The notes below the pieces were generated by a model. That model was not told where the DNA came from, searched no databases, and saw only the letters and a list, made by a program, of their open reading frames with translations. From contig CM060177.1 in NCBI GenBank assembly GCA_030549775.1, positions 88,569,236 through 88,633,235 of the forward strand: a stretch of DNA of 64,000 nt, in the 5' to 3' direction. Positions 11,447 through 24,188 of this stretch are shown one piece after another; positions within the stretch are counted from its first letter, which is position 1, and each line of letters opens with the position of its first letter. A program made the position numbers and the translations under genes. The DNA comes from Tamarix chinensis. Lineage: Eukaryota > Streptophyta > Magnoliopsida > Caryophyllales > Tamaricaceae.

Positions 11447-14067
11447 TGATCATGCTCTATTTTTCATGCCTAAACCACCATCTTCACCACTATACACCAC
11501 CATAGCCACCACGCACCACCCAAAGCCTAGTGGACCAACCACCAAGGCCACCCTCATTACTCCCCTTCATCATTGTCGGTTGTTGTTGTCGACTACCACC
11601 GTTTTTCCCTCTTCTTTCCTCGCGTCTATCACATTTTTGTAAGACGCACAACATGTGTATGACCTTACACATGGTCGTGCACTACTAATTTTCCTTGTCA
11701 CATGCCCATGTAAACCAACACGGTTTGCCCATGCACCCTCATACAGCCTGCACACAACTTGCAACACATCTGCGTGCACCCGTTTGATCTTATTCTATGT
11801 AATCAATGCTTGAGCATGACCGTGCCTCTTCACACAGCCTACATGTGTATGATCCCAACTCATGGCCTGGGTGTGAGCTTCCCCATTTCTGTCATGCACC
11901 CCCCTTTTCGCCCCCAAACCTTATCCAAAGACCACTAAATTTTCACTATAGCTCTACTTTACATTCCATCACACTTCCACACAACTCAAGTTTCTCTTTG
12001 ACTTTAGTTATTTCCATTTGTTTCCCTCCTTAGTTATAATCTTCGAGCCTAACCATGTATTATATTATTTATTGTAGGTGATATTCTGGTGATCTCGGAG
12101 GATAAAGTCTAGGATTTACGTGCTTTGAGCTTGGTGTCCTAGTTGGTAGGGATACTTATAGATGGTTTAGGGGTTTTGTGTTAAATTATTGTATGGCTAT
12201 GTGTATTATCTTGATACTATTATTATATGATGGAATGTATGATGTTAATGATATGTTATGATAATGTGGATGTATATGATATAAAGGAAGTGAGAATGGG
12301 AAATATGTGTTCGTATAATCTTGTTACTCAAGGTTATACTTGTGGAAAATATAACTTATGAAATAATAGTATGGGTTAATATGGAGATCTTGATATTTTG
12401 ATGTGTTAGGTGTGTTAAATATGATAATGATATCAAGAGGAGTATTTTGAGTACTTAATGAATGTTGTGGATTTCTCAAAATGAGACAATGGCTTAATTT
12501 GGGCCTATTAACCTTAAAATAGTAATATTATTATCCCATGTGTAAATCTTTCGACTTAGACTATAAATTTTGGATATATTGTTAATGTTAGTAATTTATG
12601 AAGGTTTGTTGAATTTGGGTGATTATACAAGCCTTATGGGAAGAGTTATAAAAAATCTTGAAATTAGGGTTTTGGGAGCTCTATAAATAGTAATGTTTGG
12701 GATATGTCTATTATTGTATGTGTGAGATAAGGGAGTTAGACCATGAATTTTAGGCGTATTAACAATGATAATATTTGAGAAATGATATACCATAACTCAT
12801 GGTTGAATGATCAATATAAGGGAAGTTATACTAGAAGTGTAATATTATGGTTGAGGAAACTAAGGATCTTGGCTCTAGAAATTGACCTTATGAATTGTGT
12901 TATATGATTTTATGCCTTAATGTGTTTGGTACCTATAAGTCGATCATTAATAAGATATTAATCATTTAAAGTGAAAGATTACATGAGTAGGGTCCAGGTG
13001 ATGCTTTTATATCCATTCCACAAGAAGATAATAGTGGCTCAGGAGTGTTTTGCCTCGAGAAGATGATGTTTTTATGTATCCGTTCTACCAGAATATAATG
13101 GTGGATCAGAAGCATTTTAAGACATGAAGGTGTTTCAGTACGTTCCACTAAATTAAGAATAATGGGGCCCTTACTCATCATGAATGAAAATATAACTGTA
13201 TAACCTATGGATAAGATACTAATGACTTAAAGTGGAAGAGTACGTGAGTTAGGACCAATGTGATATTTTTATATCCATTCCATTGGAGGTAATAGTGCCT
13301 GGGGAGCGTTTTACCTCGAGAAGGTGATGTTTTCATATCCCTTCCACCAGATAATAATAGTGGCTCAGGTGTGTTTTCCTTGAGAAGGTGCTTAAGATTG
13401 TTCCACTAGTTTAAGAATAGTGGGGTTTCTAAAATCAACGTATATGAAATAATGAAAATAATTATATCTAATAAAGAGGTTTGGACTAGTATGTATCCTA
13501 TGAAATGTTTCATTAGTTTTAATGTCTACTTATCATCAGTTGTGAATGCATGTGGTATCTGTATCCCTGATTCGATAGTATTGTTACCTTACTTAGTAAG
13601 TAGCGTACTAACCACTCTTTTTATGGGTGATACTCATTCCTATGAGCAGGAGACCCTGATTATTATGTGTAGGTCTCAGAAGATCTCCTAAATGACTATG
13701 CTGCTTTTGATGCACTATGTGGAGATGAGTGACTTGTTATCTATACTAGGTGTTTGGGTGAAGAGTTATGTTATCCAATTGATGTACTTACTCAGATACC
13801 TTTTTGGACTCTTTGATCCATGTTATCCCTTACCTTGTATTTGGTTATTATAATTTAGAGTTAACCTCCAAACTCATATTATACCTATAACTATTTTTCC
13901 ATTTCTAATTTCCATATTTTACTATAAATGATTTTAGCCTTGTGGTTGATGTAGATATGGTTGGGCAAACTAGATTTATGTCAATTACGGAGGTAACCCC
14001 CAATATTTTACTTATATTTTTCCGCTAGAAAATAAAAATTTTCTGTAGCAAAAATTGGGATGCTACA

Positions 14068-15850
14068 TTATTACCCACAATTCGGAGTTTGTTCCCCCTC
14101 CAGTACATATAATGAAGAGATGTTTTTGTAACATCAAGACATCTTTTAAATGTTATATCTTCATCATCACCATTATGTCATGCAACCAATAGTTGATCCA
14201 TAATTGGAAAAAAGTATTTATGAAACATTTGACACACCAATCCATATATTTAGAATCTATATCACATGGGTCCACTATCAGTTGTCCAAAAATACATGGT
14301 TTTAGTATATGCTCATGTCTCATACTCTATTAGGGAAACTTGTGTGAGTAGTGAAATTTATATTTCCTCATGTTACATCATCTGTGTCTTCCCTGTCAAT
14401 CTGATATGTTTGTTGGGGATTTATTATATAAACCAAAACTTTAGTTACTTATTGTGGATTATATGGTTTTACTACACTCATATAATGTAAAAAATCATGA
14501 AATAATGCCATAGGATAAGTACTCATTAGGTTATAAGCTCTATATGCATCAAATATAACATGTAATATAAAATTGGCACACTAAATACTAATATTTGGGT
14601 ATTTATATATGTAATAACATTTATATACATGTCACTATACCTTTCTCATGGATATAACATCAATCACCCTTTTGTAGTATTCGATCATACAAACACTCCT
14701 GTCAAAAGGTCTTTCACATCATCACCATCTTCAACAATGGGGTGTGCTGAGACAAGACCAAACTTAGAAAAGTGTTCATATATCCATGTCTATTATAAAA
14801 TACACATGTTTGAATTACAATCATGATATCCAAGAGGATATTATATAGACAATAGTTAGATAATTACATGTAATAGAGTTATAAATCTACATATTTAATG
14901 AATTCCAACTCTTGATGAAATACTGAGTTGGGTATATAAAAGTGCAAGTGTAGGCACTCCCATGCATTTTTTTATTACCATAGGATCATAGAGAAACATA
15001 ATCTAATACAAGCTAACTCGATCAAATGAATTATCAAAAAATAATGATAGGTTGGGCGACCATAATAGATACATAGTAACTTTTGTATCATGGGTTACCT
15101 CATCCGACATACACAATCTTAAAGTCAATCCACCTCCTCTAATAACATTGATTACGTCCTCATCATAAACTAGCTAATACATGTATCACTTTCAAGTGAG
15201 AGTCATCTATATTATCCCTATACAATGATTGGCCAACAACATTTAACCCATATTTTGAACAACAAAGAATATAATTGTCATCTCACTCGATGTCATATGG
15301 AAGATATTTGTGTATAGCTGTCATCTCTCAACAAAGGTGGATAAAAGTGGCCAATTCATGCATGTAAATGAGTGGAAAGACATATGTTCCAATATAGTAC
15401 CACAAATGAGACTGAAACAATAATCATCAATGGTATTAATCCATTTATATATATTGTCTTGTTGAGTATGAACTTTCAACACAATGCAATCCTAAATAAT
15501 AAGATAAATAAAAATAATGAAAATATGATCATTATCAAAAATATAAAAAAACCAAAGAAATGAAATTATAAGCTTCCAAACTTACCATTCCAAACCATAT
15601 CTTCAACACAATATGACCATCAAAGCTTGGGATCAAACTAAAGTTGCTTGAACCACTAGGACATGGTACAAGCAAGTGCCACTTATTTTTCATGTGTAGG
15701 CTTTGTCCTTACTCACTTACATCATCATCATCATCTCCATCATTACCACACTCATCACTTTCATTCTTATCTACAAGTGGTAGACGATGTAGATGAGTTT
15801 ACGATAACGGTTGAGCCATATGGGAAGAGGCTGGTTGAGCTACATTGGTT
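14068..15850 (-). pseudogene. Plant mobile domain (PMD, MAIN-like) protein remnant
   Basis: Reading leftward on the minus strand, the blocks fit the PMD order. Near 15590-15660 is SLIPSFDGHIVLKIWFGM. Near 15282-15368 is PLLSTFVER, a stop, QLYTNIFHMTSSEMTIIF, which corresponds to the signature FVERWxPETxTFHxPxGEMTIT. Near 14930-15090 are LFFDNSFDRVSLY and CMGVPTLALLYTQL, matching the conserved middle of the domain. Near 14230-14260 is KYMDWCVKCF, matching the C-terminal aromatic segment. An acidic run of Asp codons at about 15720-15745 precedes the domain. Stops and frameshifts are frequent. PMD proteins are plant-specific, related to the gene-silencing factors MAIN and MAIL1, and many copies ride on transposons. 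It converges on the MULE-OTU remnant across LTR1. Confidence 0.75.
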
Positions 15851-16789
15851 GAGGATGGTGAAACACTAGAGGATAAGCGAAATACTACACCACTTTGCCT
15901 ATGCCATAGTTTAGATGGAACCTTGACTATCGTAGAATATATTGATGATGACCAACCCCTATGACCTAATGAAATGGAGCCAATGCATCAGTTGTAAAGG
16001 ACAGTAAACTTATATAGTATGTTAATGTCGGCATCCTAGGTAACTCATAATAATTAGGAAGAACTTGTTGTGGAGCTCCTTCCTCTTCGAATTATACTGA
16101 CTCTACTTCTTCTTATAGATCTTGTACATCAAATTGTGGAGCTTATTGTGTACATTGTTTTGGTATAGCATAGCCCTCTAATGAGGTTTTTTGTAGCATT
16201 TAATAAATGCTACATTAGAGCTTGTTTAGGTGCTTATTATCCTTCAATTGTGTACCATACAAAAGTAATAGCTCCATGTCCCTCAGTCCTATTTGGTACT
16301 TTTCCTTGTTTGTGACTCATCTGTAATATAATGAATATATGATGTTAGTACCTACATTAGTAATGCCTTATGATACAAAATTAGGAAATTTTAAGATATA
16401 GCGATAGGTATAAATTCTTACCTTTTGGTATATAAGTCTTAATAAATACCATGAAATATGCTCCATTCTAAAGAGGTAGATTATTCAAATAGCTTAAGAC
16501 TATATTTAACAATTTGAAGGATTTTGTTAAATTTTTTATTAGGGCTTGACAAAAAAAACCTTTGTAAGTTTTCAAAAAATTGAATATACACATCTACACA
16601 TTGGATTTCAACTATCCATAGCTTGGTTTCCCAATGTTAAATAAATTATTAGAAAATGTTTCATAGAGGTGATGCCAAATACTAGATATTAGGACAAACC
16701 ATAATGTATACTAATGATATATTAAACTAAATTAACATTAATTAGAATAAAAAAACAAACATGTAAGTCAACAAAATTAAGTTGCAAGG
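15851..16789. other. Sequence upstream of the PMD remnant, unresolved
   Basis: On the minus strand this would be the N-terminal region or promoter of the PMD reading frame. Short serine-rich and glutamine-containing open frames occur, but no domain is recognisable. Confidence 0.35.
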
Positions 16790-17628
16790 TGAGGTATCAG
16801 TGTTGGAAGTGCAACATTAGCGGTATATTCCCACATTGAATACCCAACATTTGCATCAGGTATTAACACATCCATAATCTAGGTGTATGCATACCTAACA
16901 TGCCCATAAATCTAGTTGTGTGTAAGATTATCATAGACATGCATTAGCTATGCCATTATCTACTATGTGCGTAGTCCAAACGTATGGGCCTCTAACACAA
17001 CCATAGATCTAAGCTACTCAAATTTGGAACAATAAGATTTGTGTTCATCTCTACCCCATCTATATAGCAAGTTGTTCCATTATCTATCACAACCACGGTC
17101 TAACATTATTATTACCCACCACAAACATGGTCTAGTTGCATTTGAAGTTACCTTAAAGAAAATTTAGAGAAAAGTTTTTCTTGGAGGTTAATGGAGCTAC
17201 AAATTTGATGAAGAAGATGTTTGGGGAAAGTGGTAAGTTAAGTTGGGGGAGTTATATCTATTTGAGAAGAGAACAAATAGAGAAATTAGGTAAGAAGGAG
17301 GGGATATCTATGCTAAAAATTATGGATGGGTAAGGTTAGGTGGGTTAGGTATTGATAGTAAAGGTATAATGCACAATTCAGTTACAACATGAGCACTTCA
17401 CCCATCTCAGGTTGTGCAACGTGAGGTGCAAACATAGCTTAGGCTGTATAATGTGAGTTTTTGATGTAGCTCTTTAGAACATGAGTTTTTATGCAACTCA
17501 AACTCTACAACATTAGCTTTTGACACATCTTAGTATATAAACTTAAGATTCCTTAACTAAATGAAAGATCATTTTATAATTTAACCCTCTAATTTTTCCA
17601 TATAATAATTATTTGTATTCTAAATAAC
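16790..17628. repeat. Degenerate short-motif array, possible right end of the Mutator-like element
   Basis: Loose repeats such as ACAACATGAGC, GCAACGTGAGGTGC, AATGTGAGTTTTTG and ACATGAGTTTTTATGCAACT occur at 17380-17530. Looser relatives lie from 16790. They resemble, in composition and spacing, the array at 5235-5710 read on the other strand. The last 70 bp before 17629 are AT-rich and unassigned. Confidence 0.35.
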
Positions 17629-20600
17629 TATAATACCCCAAATATTTTTATAAGATGGTTGAATGCAAATTATACCACAATTGGGCCCTTGATTTTGATT
17701 TAATGTTATGATTTTGTTTAGGATAAAGTTTGATTTGAAATTTTGTTGAAAATGGAGTTTATTGAGTTTTGTAGGTAAACCAATCGATTGATTGGGGAGA
17801 AACTTATCAATTAGTGGAAGAACTAGTAGACCCAAATCCATTGACTATTTTGTCGAGATGGTCACGTGTTTTTGAGTTGTATTTTTTGAAAAAATTTATT
17901 ATACTAAAATGGAACCTTACCAGCCCATGCCAATTTGTCCCTAAGAGATTCTAACCATTTTTATGATGCATTTAACCTAAAATATTGTCTCAATTTGATC
18001 TGGAGGTTGATTGGGACAATTGAGGGGGGGGGGGAGAGAACCTCAATATTTTATTCTTCCTCCTCTCTCCTCTACATGATTTTGAGATTGATTGATTCAA
18101 TCTCAAGCACGCCTTTTAGCAACTAGAAGATTTCTTCTATGTTGACTTTCTATTACTGCATTCATGAATGCTAATTCTGGTATAATTGACCTAAATTCTC
18201 TAGAGACACCATTTGAGCTCTAGAGGATAGGTTAATAAAACTTGGAAAAAATATGTTTATTTTGATCGAATTCAAATGGTTAATGGTATAGTTTTGAGTT
18301 AATTTTTGAACCCTCAATGTTTGCTTTGATTAGTTGGCTATAAATAGCCCCAATCATCCCTGCTATGCACCTTTCTTTTAGCCACTGAATTTATAATTCT
18401 TGTGTTCCCTCTCTTCCTTTGAAACTTCGAGTATTACCAATCAAGCCTTTTACACTCTCCTGATCCTATCTCTAGCTCGCTCTTATTTTGATTGCTAAGC
18501 AAAGAAGAGTTATATTTTGGGAAAAAAGTTGAGTAGTTCATTTCAGCACTTTCCTTATCCTGGCCTCAAGTTGGTAGGTCCTTATTTTATTCTATTTTAA
18601 GTTCAAATTTTGATAAGATTTTGGTATGATGTCCAAGTTTAAGATTTTGGTTTAAGGTTTTCAAAGCTGAGATTTTCCACTATTCGAATTTTTGTTTTTA
18701 AGGAAATTTTGTGTGCATTAAGTAAGTGACTCTTGCTTCTAAAATTTTTAGTAAGTATTTCTACATGTTAGGTTTTATATTTAGTTTATTTTCATATATT
18801 AGCATGAAAGAATGTGGTTGTATATGTGATTTGGATGATTAGATGACATGATTCGAGTAAAAAGCATGAAAATGGGTAAAAATAGGCTACGATGATTCCA
18901 TGTAGAGAAATGCATGCTAATTTGGTTGGAAATATGTTAGATTATGTTGATACATATTTGAATATGGTTAAGAATGGTGTATATGTAAGAATTTACATGA
19001 AATTTGATGGTTAACGCTGTGTTAGGGCAAACCAATTGACTAGTTAGGTTAAACCAATCAATTGGTTCTTAGAATAGTCTACTAATTGACCCAACCCATT
19101 GACTGATAAGCCTAAAGAGACCTTGGCCTTACTCTTTAATTAAACCCATAAACTAGTTGGACAAAACTAATTGACTAGTTTGCCCAGACCGATCAATCCG
19201 TTTAGGGAAAACATGGTATGATTGAGTCAAACCGATCGACCCAAACCGATCAATTGGTTGGTGCAACAAATCGACTGGTTGGGCAAGACTGATCAACTTA
19301 TTTGATTGGTTTGTTTGATTTGCTTCTTTTTGGTTTGGATGTGCTTTGAGTTTATGTTTAGGACTATACCATGATTATTAATGGGATAAAATACAGATTT
19401 TATCATGGATTATTGGCCTAATGAAAGGATTAAAATGGATCATAATTTATGGTATATATTATGAGTAATGTAAAGACTATTTGAGTATTTTGTTTATGAC
19501 AAGTGAAAATATTAAGAAAAGAGTAATGGAAATTATTATGAGCATAAATTAAGTAATATGGTGGTTACGAATACCATTGGCAAAGGACAAATGGAAAACC
19601 CATATGGTTGGGGAAATGGAAAGAAAAGGATTAATATGGGAAGTTGACTTGCTTAGTTTTATATGGGCCTTGTATAATCATCCATCCCTTTGAATAAAAT
19701 ACTAATCACATAAAGAGAAAGAAATTCAATTTGAGTATGTCTCTAGGTTACCCGATCCTCAATTAGCTACCGGGAGTTAGTTTTCTTTCGAGTGCTTTTG
19801 GTGCCTTTGGGTTTTACTTTCGGGTGGGATATTGAGAGGTCCTTATGCCTTACCTACTCTAGACACTGATGATGTACTAGGGGGTATTGATACTAAAGGA
19901 TTTAGTTACCTAGGTGGTCGGTTTTGACTTGGACTTATGTCTATATTTGTTGGCTTTGACTTGAGCTTTATGTTCCTTATTTGAATAGGCTTCCATGGTA
20001 TATGAGATCATGGGGTGCATTGATTGATGATAATAAAATGGTATAACCTAAGGAATTGGATAATTGGAAATAAACCTTAGAGGTTGCTTGGATGCACTTT
20101 GCTATTACTTATATAAGAGATTATGTGAGAAGGTTATGAATCTAAGCGTGATGTATTATGCTGTGTTGAAATTGTACATGATAGCGTGTATTTATGCACT
20201 TTCACTTTTGTATATGGTCTTATCATGATGCATGATATAATCTATATTCATGTATGGTAAATTGGTATACTTGTGTTACATTGAGGAAGAAACTAAGCTT
20301 ACTCAATACGTAATGTACTAATATACCCATTTTCTTAGTCACATACTCATTCCCATGAGTAGAGGGTCATGTGTAGGTCTTTGGGGATGGCTAGTAAAGG
20401 ACATATCTCAGTTGGGTTGGGGCTTGAGATTAAGGATATCCATAAGGGTTTGGTGGGGCTTATGGAAGACCAAGGTTTTAAATCAAGTGCCATGCCTTAA
20501 TTTATTTTATTGTATCCTCATAATTTATTCGCATATATTTTGTAATGATTTGATTGAAACCCGTTAGGGTCCTCCGATGTAAACCCTTTAGGAGTTGTTT

Positions 20601-20793
20601 AATTAAATAATTATTCTCCACACTCTATTTTTTTAAGTGTTTGATTAGTTTATCCTGGTATCTGATATGGGGTAGGTGGTAGGCATCTATCCTGTATCAG
20701 GTATAATAATAACACCCCATTTTTCTAAAGTGTTTTCTACTTCCATAATTGTTTTAACAAAATTTTTCAGTAGTGAAAAATGGGGGTGTTACA
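17629..20793 (+). mobile_element. Solo LTR of a Ty3/gypsy element, LTR2
   Basis: It starts TATAATACCCCAAATATTTT and ends GAAAAATGGGGGTGTTACA, the termini of this LTR class. It contains a conserved block at 19698-19730, the CTCAT/ATGAG hairpin at 20346-20359, and two clusters of an ATCGATTGGTTGG-like motif (17780-17840 and 19020-19330). There is no coding domain. I find no target duplication (ATAAC on the left, TGGAT on the right), so an end may have been lost or the copy may derive from recombination between two insertions. Confidence 0.75.
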
Positions 20794-22259
20794 TGGATAT
20801 TCATATTTGGTAAATTATTTCCCTACACATGAAATCCTAAAGTCACAACCCTCTAATGGTGTCATAATCTCATGTTCAACACCTCTAGTCGTGTCACTTC
20901 TCCATGCAACACCTACCCAACTACACCACAACTTCATGCAAGACACCCTAGAATTGCATCACAAACCCATGTTACACCACTCCAAGTAATGCCACTCCCC
21001 CACCTTATCCACACTTTTTATGCATCACTCTTTGATGAAAAACCCCCTTAGCAGTGTCAAGAGTCCATGCTACATCCCCCCATGGCACTGAATTCTACCT
21101 TAGCTAGTTTAAGCCTTGTGTGACTTGGTTTGCTTCATTTTTCTCCATTTTCACCCTCCTTAGGCTTCGGGTTTTCCTTGTTTGTTTTCTTAACTTCTAA
21201 TTATGTATAATCCTTGATTCTTAGGTGATTTTTCAATTTTCTTAGTGAAGGCATCTTAGGGTTGTACGTGCTTAGAAAATAGGGACATTTTTCGTAAGGA
21301 TATACGTTGTAACAAGATTTTTATGTGAAATTTGTAATTATGAGTATGAAAACTCATAGTTTTTATTATTAATACGAAATTATCATATTGATAATGTTGT
21401 TGTATGATGATGTGGTATCAAATCTATGGAAGTGAGAATATGTGAAGAACATGAACTTGTTGTGATAAATCTTTCTTTGATACACTATGTGTGTTAGTAT
21501 GACCTATGGTATTTTAATGTGGCTTGACTAGGTATGGATAGTTGTTAAAAGTTATGGTCAATTAGTGTCATGATGATATATATTTGAAGTTGGAAATCAT
21601 TCATAGTGGGACTTGTAAGGATTTTGTAAAAATATGGGCATTTTGGTTATCTTAGGAAACTTTGATCAATATGGGTTAAATATGAAAAATTTGGTATTTA
21701 AATGTTTTTTTAGTTCAAAATAGGTTAAATATATACCATAGAATACTTAGAGTAATTATAAATGGCTTAAGTCCCATAAAATGGGAAAATAGCTTAAATT
21801 GGTGAATAGCAACCCTAAAGGAATGTTATTATCGCATATATAAATGTTGGATATGTTGTTAATATTGGTATTTTAGGAAGGTATAGTAAATTTGGCGGTT
21901 ATATGAGTCTTATAGAAGAAGTTATACTTAATTTGTGAAATTAGGGTTTTGTAGGGTATTATTGCATATGTAAGATGTTAGACTATAAATTTTAGGTATG
22001 ATGTCAATAATGATATTTTAAGAGTATGTATTGAATTTTATATCTAAATGAGTATTATGGGAGAAGGTATGTTTATATTGTTAAACAAGGATTTCTTTGG
22101 GGGAAATTTGGGTTTTTTTATTGACTAGTGTCCTTAAATTCATATAGTTGTGTTTTATGTGCCTCAAATGATAATGTCAAGTGGAGTTATGTGCCTTGTA
22201 TATTTACATATAGATATACATGTTGATCTTGAGATAAATGACTATGAATAAGTGATTAA
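20794..22259 (+). mobile_element. 5' LTR of element G, left half (5'-truncated)
   Basis: This stretch is collinear with LTR1 over about 11600-12960: a C-rich part, then the GTGATTTT/CTTAG segment near 21220, then AT-rich sequence with GAAATTAGGGTTTTG at 21939. It stops at AATAAGTGATTAA (22259). The expected continuation, TCATTTAAAGTGAAAG, appears at 57802. The start of the LTR is missing next to LTR2. Confidence 0.65.
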
Positions 22260-24188
22260 TGTAATACCCCATCCAAAAATCTTTAAAATTGTACTTAAAA
22301 TTATGATGATATAAACTAAATCAGTTTTGGTTTTTGGAAATGGCTTGAAATTTTAATAAAGTTATGAATTTCAGGCACACCAATTGATTAGTTTATCTAA
22401 CCATTTGACTGATATGTTTAGGAACTGACAATTTTATTTTCTAATAAACTAGTTAACTAGTTCGCTTAAACCAATTGACTGCTTGTCCTGTGATTTTAGA
22501 TCCTTTTCTTAATTTGATTCAAATCTCTTTTTAATGTTTATAAAAACTTATAATTATAATATTTTTATGTTAATAAGAATATTTTTGTGCTTTGGGATTA
22601 TTTTTATATAATTAAGATCATTCTATGATTTTATTTAGTAAAATTTTCCAAAAGCACTTTTTGATGCATACCTCACCTTCTATCTTCTCCCTCACTTTCC
22701 TCTCTCTTTTGTCAAGCATGGATGCATGCTTGACATTCTACACTACTCCCCTGACCTACTAAACCTCTACCATGTCTCTTCTTGGTCACACCTTACCTCC
22801 CTTACCACAAATTGTGATGTCCTTATACCTTGGTTTACCCACACTCAACCTACACCAGACTTCCCTCTCTCCCACTTAGTTATGCCTAATTCAATCCATT
22901 CCTTATCATCTTCACTTGCTAATTTTCTCCCTTTCCTTTGTTAAATTTTTTCAAGTGTTGGGAATTCTCCACTTTTACTCTCTTTTCTTCTCGGTAGGTA
23001 AAACAGAGAATTGCCTCTTGTTTCCTATCCTTTGGTCAAAATAATTGTATCTTCTTTCTTCTCCTAATCTTAGCTCTAGATATTCCTTGTTTTTATTAAT
23101 AAATGAAGGGTTAAAGTTTTTAGAAAGGTTAAAGACCTTGGGATTTTAGTTTTGGGTTTCACTTCTTAAAGAAGGTTGTGTTATGTAATTTTATTCCCCT
23201 TCTTCTAGTCTCATTTTTATTACGTTTTGAAAAGGAAAATTAATGGTTTTGATTCTGGATTCTTTTAGGAATCGAGTTCCTCGTAGAAAACCATCAAGTT
23301 AGGGGTATTTTTTTTGCTAGAACAATTAGTTGAAGTAAGGAATTCTTATATTTAATATGAATAAGGTATTTTGTTGTTTATTATGGTTCCATGTTCTTGG
23401 TGTATTTCTGTGTTGAGCACGAGTTAATTATATTCTAAGATTTGAACATATGGTAGAGTTTTATTCTTAAAATTTGAACATGTTTTGGGTTCTGTTTTCT
23501 TTTAATGCTAATATTGTTATGTATCCATATGATTCTATATGTGTAATGTGTCTCTTTATGTATTCTATGATATAGAAGCATGCTAGGATTAATATGGTAA
23601 AGGTGGATGAGATTTTGATATATGGTGCCATAGGTGTAGGTTTTGTTTTACCAAGACTAATATATCAGTTTGGTGAATTGATCAACTCATTGTGTAAACA
23701 GCCACTCGATTTGGGGATTTTAATCAACTAGTTGCGAGATCAATTGATTGGTTTGATGAACCAGTCGACTAGTTCCTATAAGCAGATGATTGGGTTACCT
23801 TGTAACCATAGTGGTCTGGTCTCTGCTTAGACCTATTAATCGGTTGGGCTAAACCCATCAACAAATTTCCTATGAATAATTGATAAACGGGACCAACCAG
23901 TTGACTGTTTTGGAAGTTTTATTTTCTTTTTAGATCTGGTACAATTGGACTAGTGGATTGGTCCCAAGGATCATTCGACTAGTCTACCAGTATTTCATTA
24001 TATTTTCTTGTTAACTATTACTCTTCCTTTAGGCCTTATATATTAATGTTCCTATATAATTACAATATTTTAATCATGGTTCCAACCATGTTTACCCTTG
24101 AAATTAATATAGATTAATTTGATGATGCTTAAGCCTTAAATTGGTTAAGTTAAGCGTCATCTCTAAACACCTAATTGTTAGCTTATAT
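22260..24188 (+). mobile_element. Truncated LTR B
   Basis: It begins with a clean TGTAATACCCCATCC and continues as the 5' part of an LTR, with two clusters of the ATTGACTGGTTTG-like motif (22375-22490, 23655-23990). It is cut off where element M starts in the opposite orientation. It belongs to the same family as the LTRs of M, so B and the left LTR of M form an imperfect inverted pair. Confidence 0.65.

Larger units (their letters stand above)
8920..14067 (+). mobile_element. Solo LTR of a Ty3/gypsy (Tekay-type) element, LTR1
   Basis: It starts CGTAATACCTCAAAATTTTG (canonical TGTAATACC with a damaged first base) and ends AAAAATTGGGATGCTACA. TTGTT (8915-8919) and TTATT (14068-14072) flank it, a 4-of-5 target duplication. 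Internal sequence from 11900 to 14067 aligns along its length with the two halves of the split 5' LTR of element G (21100-22259 and 57802-59006). No internal coding domain is present, so it is a solo LTR, made by recombination between two LTRs. It carries the CTT array, two copies of the CACTTAAAGTG-type block (12951-12995, 13210-13255), stem-loop motifs and the CTCAT/ATGAG hairpin (13633-13646). It lies between the MULE-OTU remnant and the PMD remnant. Confidence 0.8.

Noticed and set aside
10535..11642. Long open frames of poly-Ser, poly-Leu, poly-Phe, and antisense poly-Glu/Arg/Lys
   Set aside because: They are translations of the CTT/CCT microsatellite in all phases, with no start context or non-repeat domain.
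15663..15869. His-rich 68-residue plus-strand frame
   Set aside because: It is the antisense of the acidic Asp run in the PMD remnant.
5235..17560. A clean terminal inverted repeat pair for the Mutator-like element
   Set aside because: I compared both motif arrays by eye and found only loose similarity, so I list them as possible ends and do not define TIRs.
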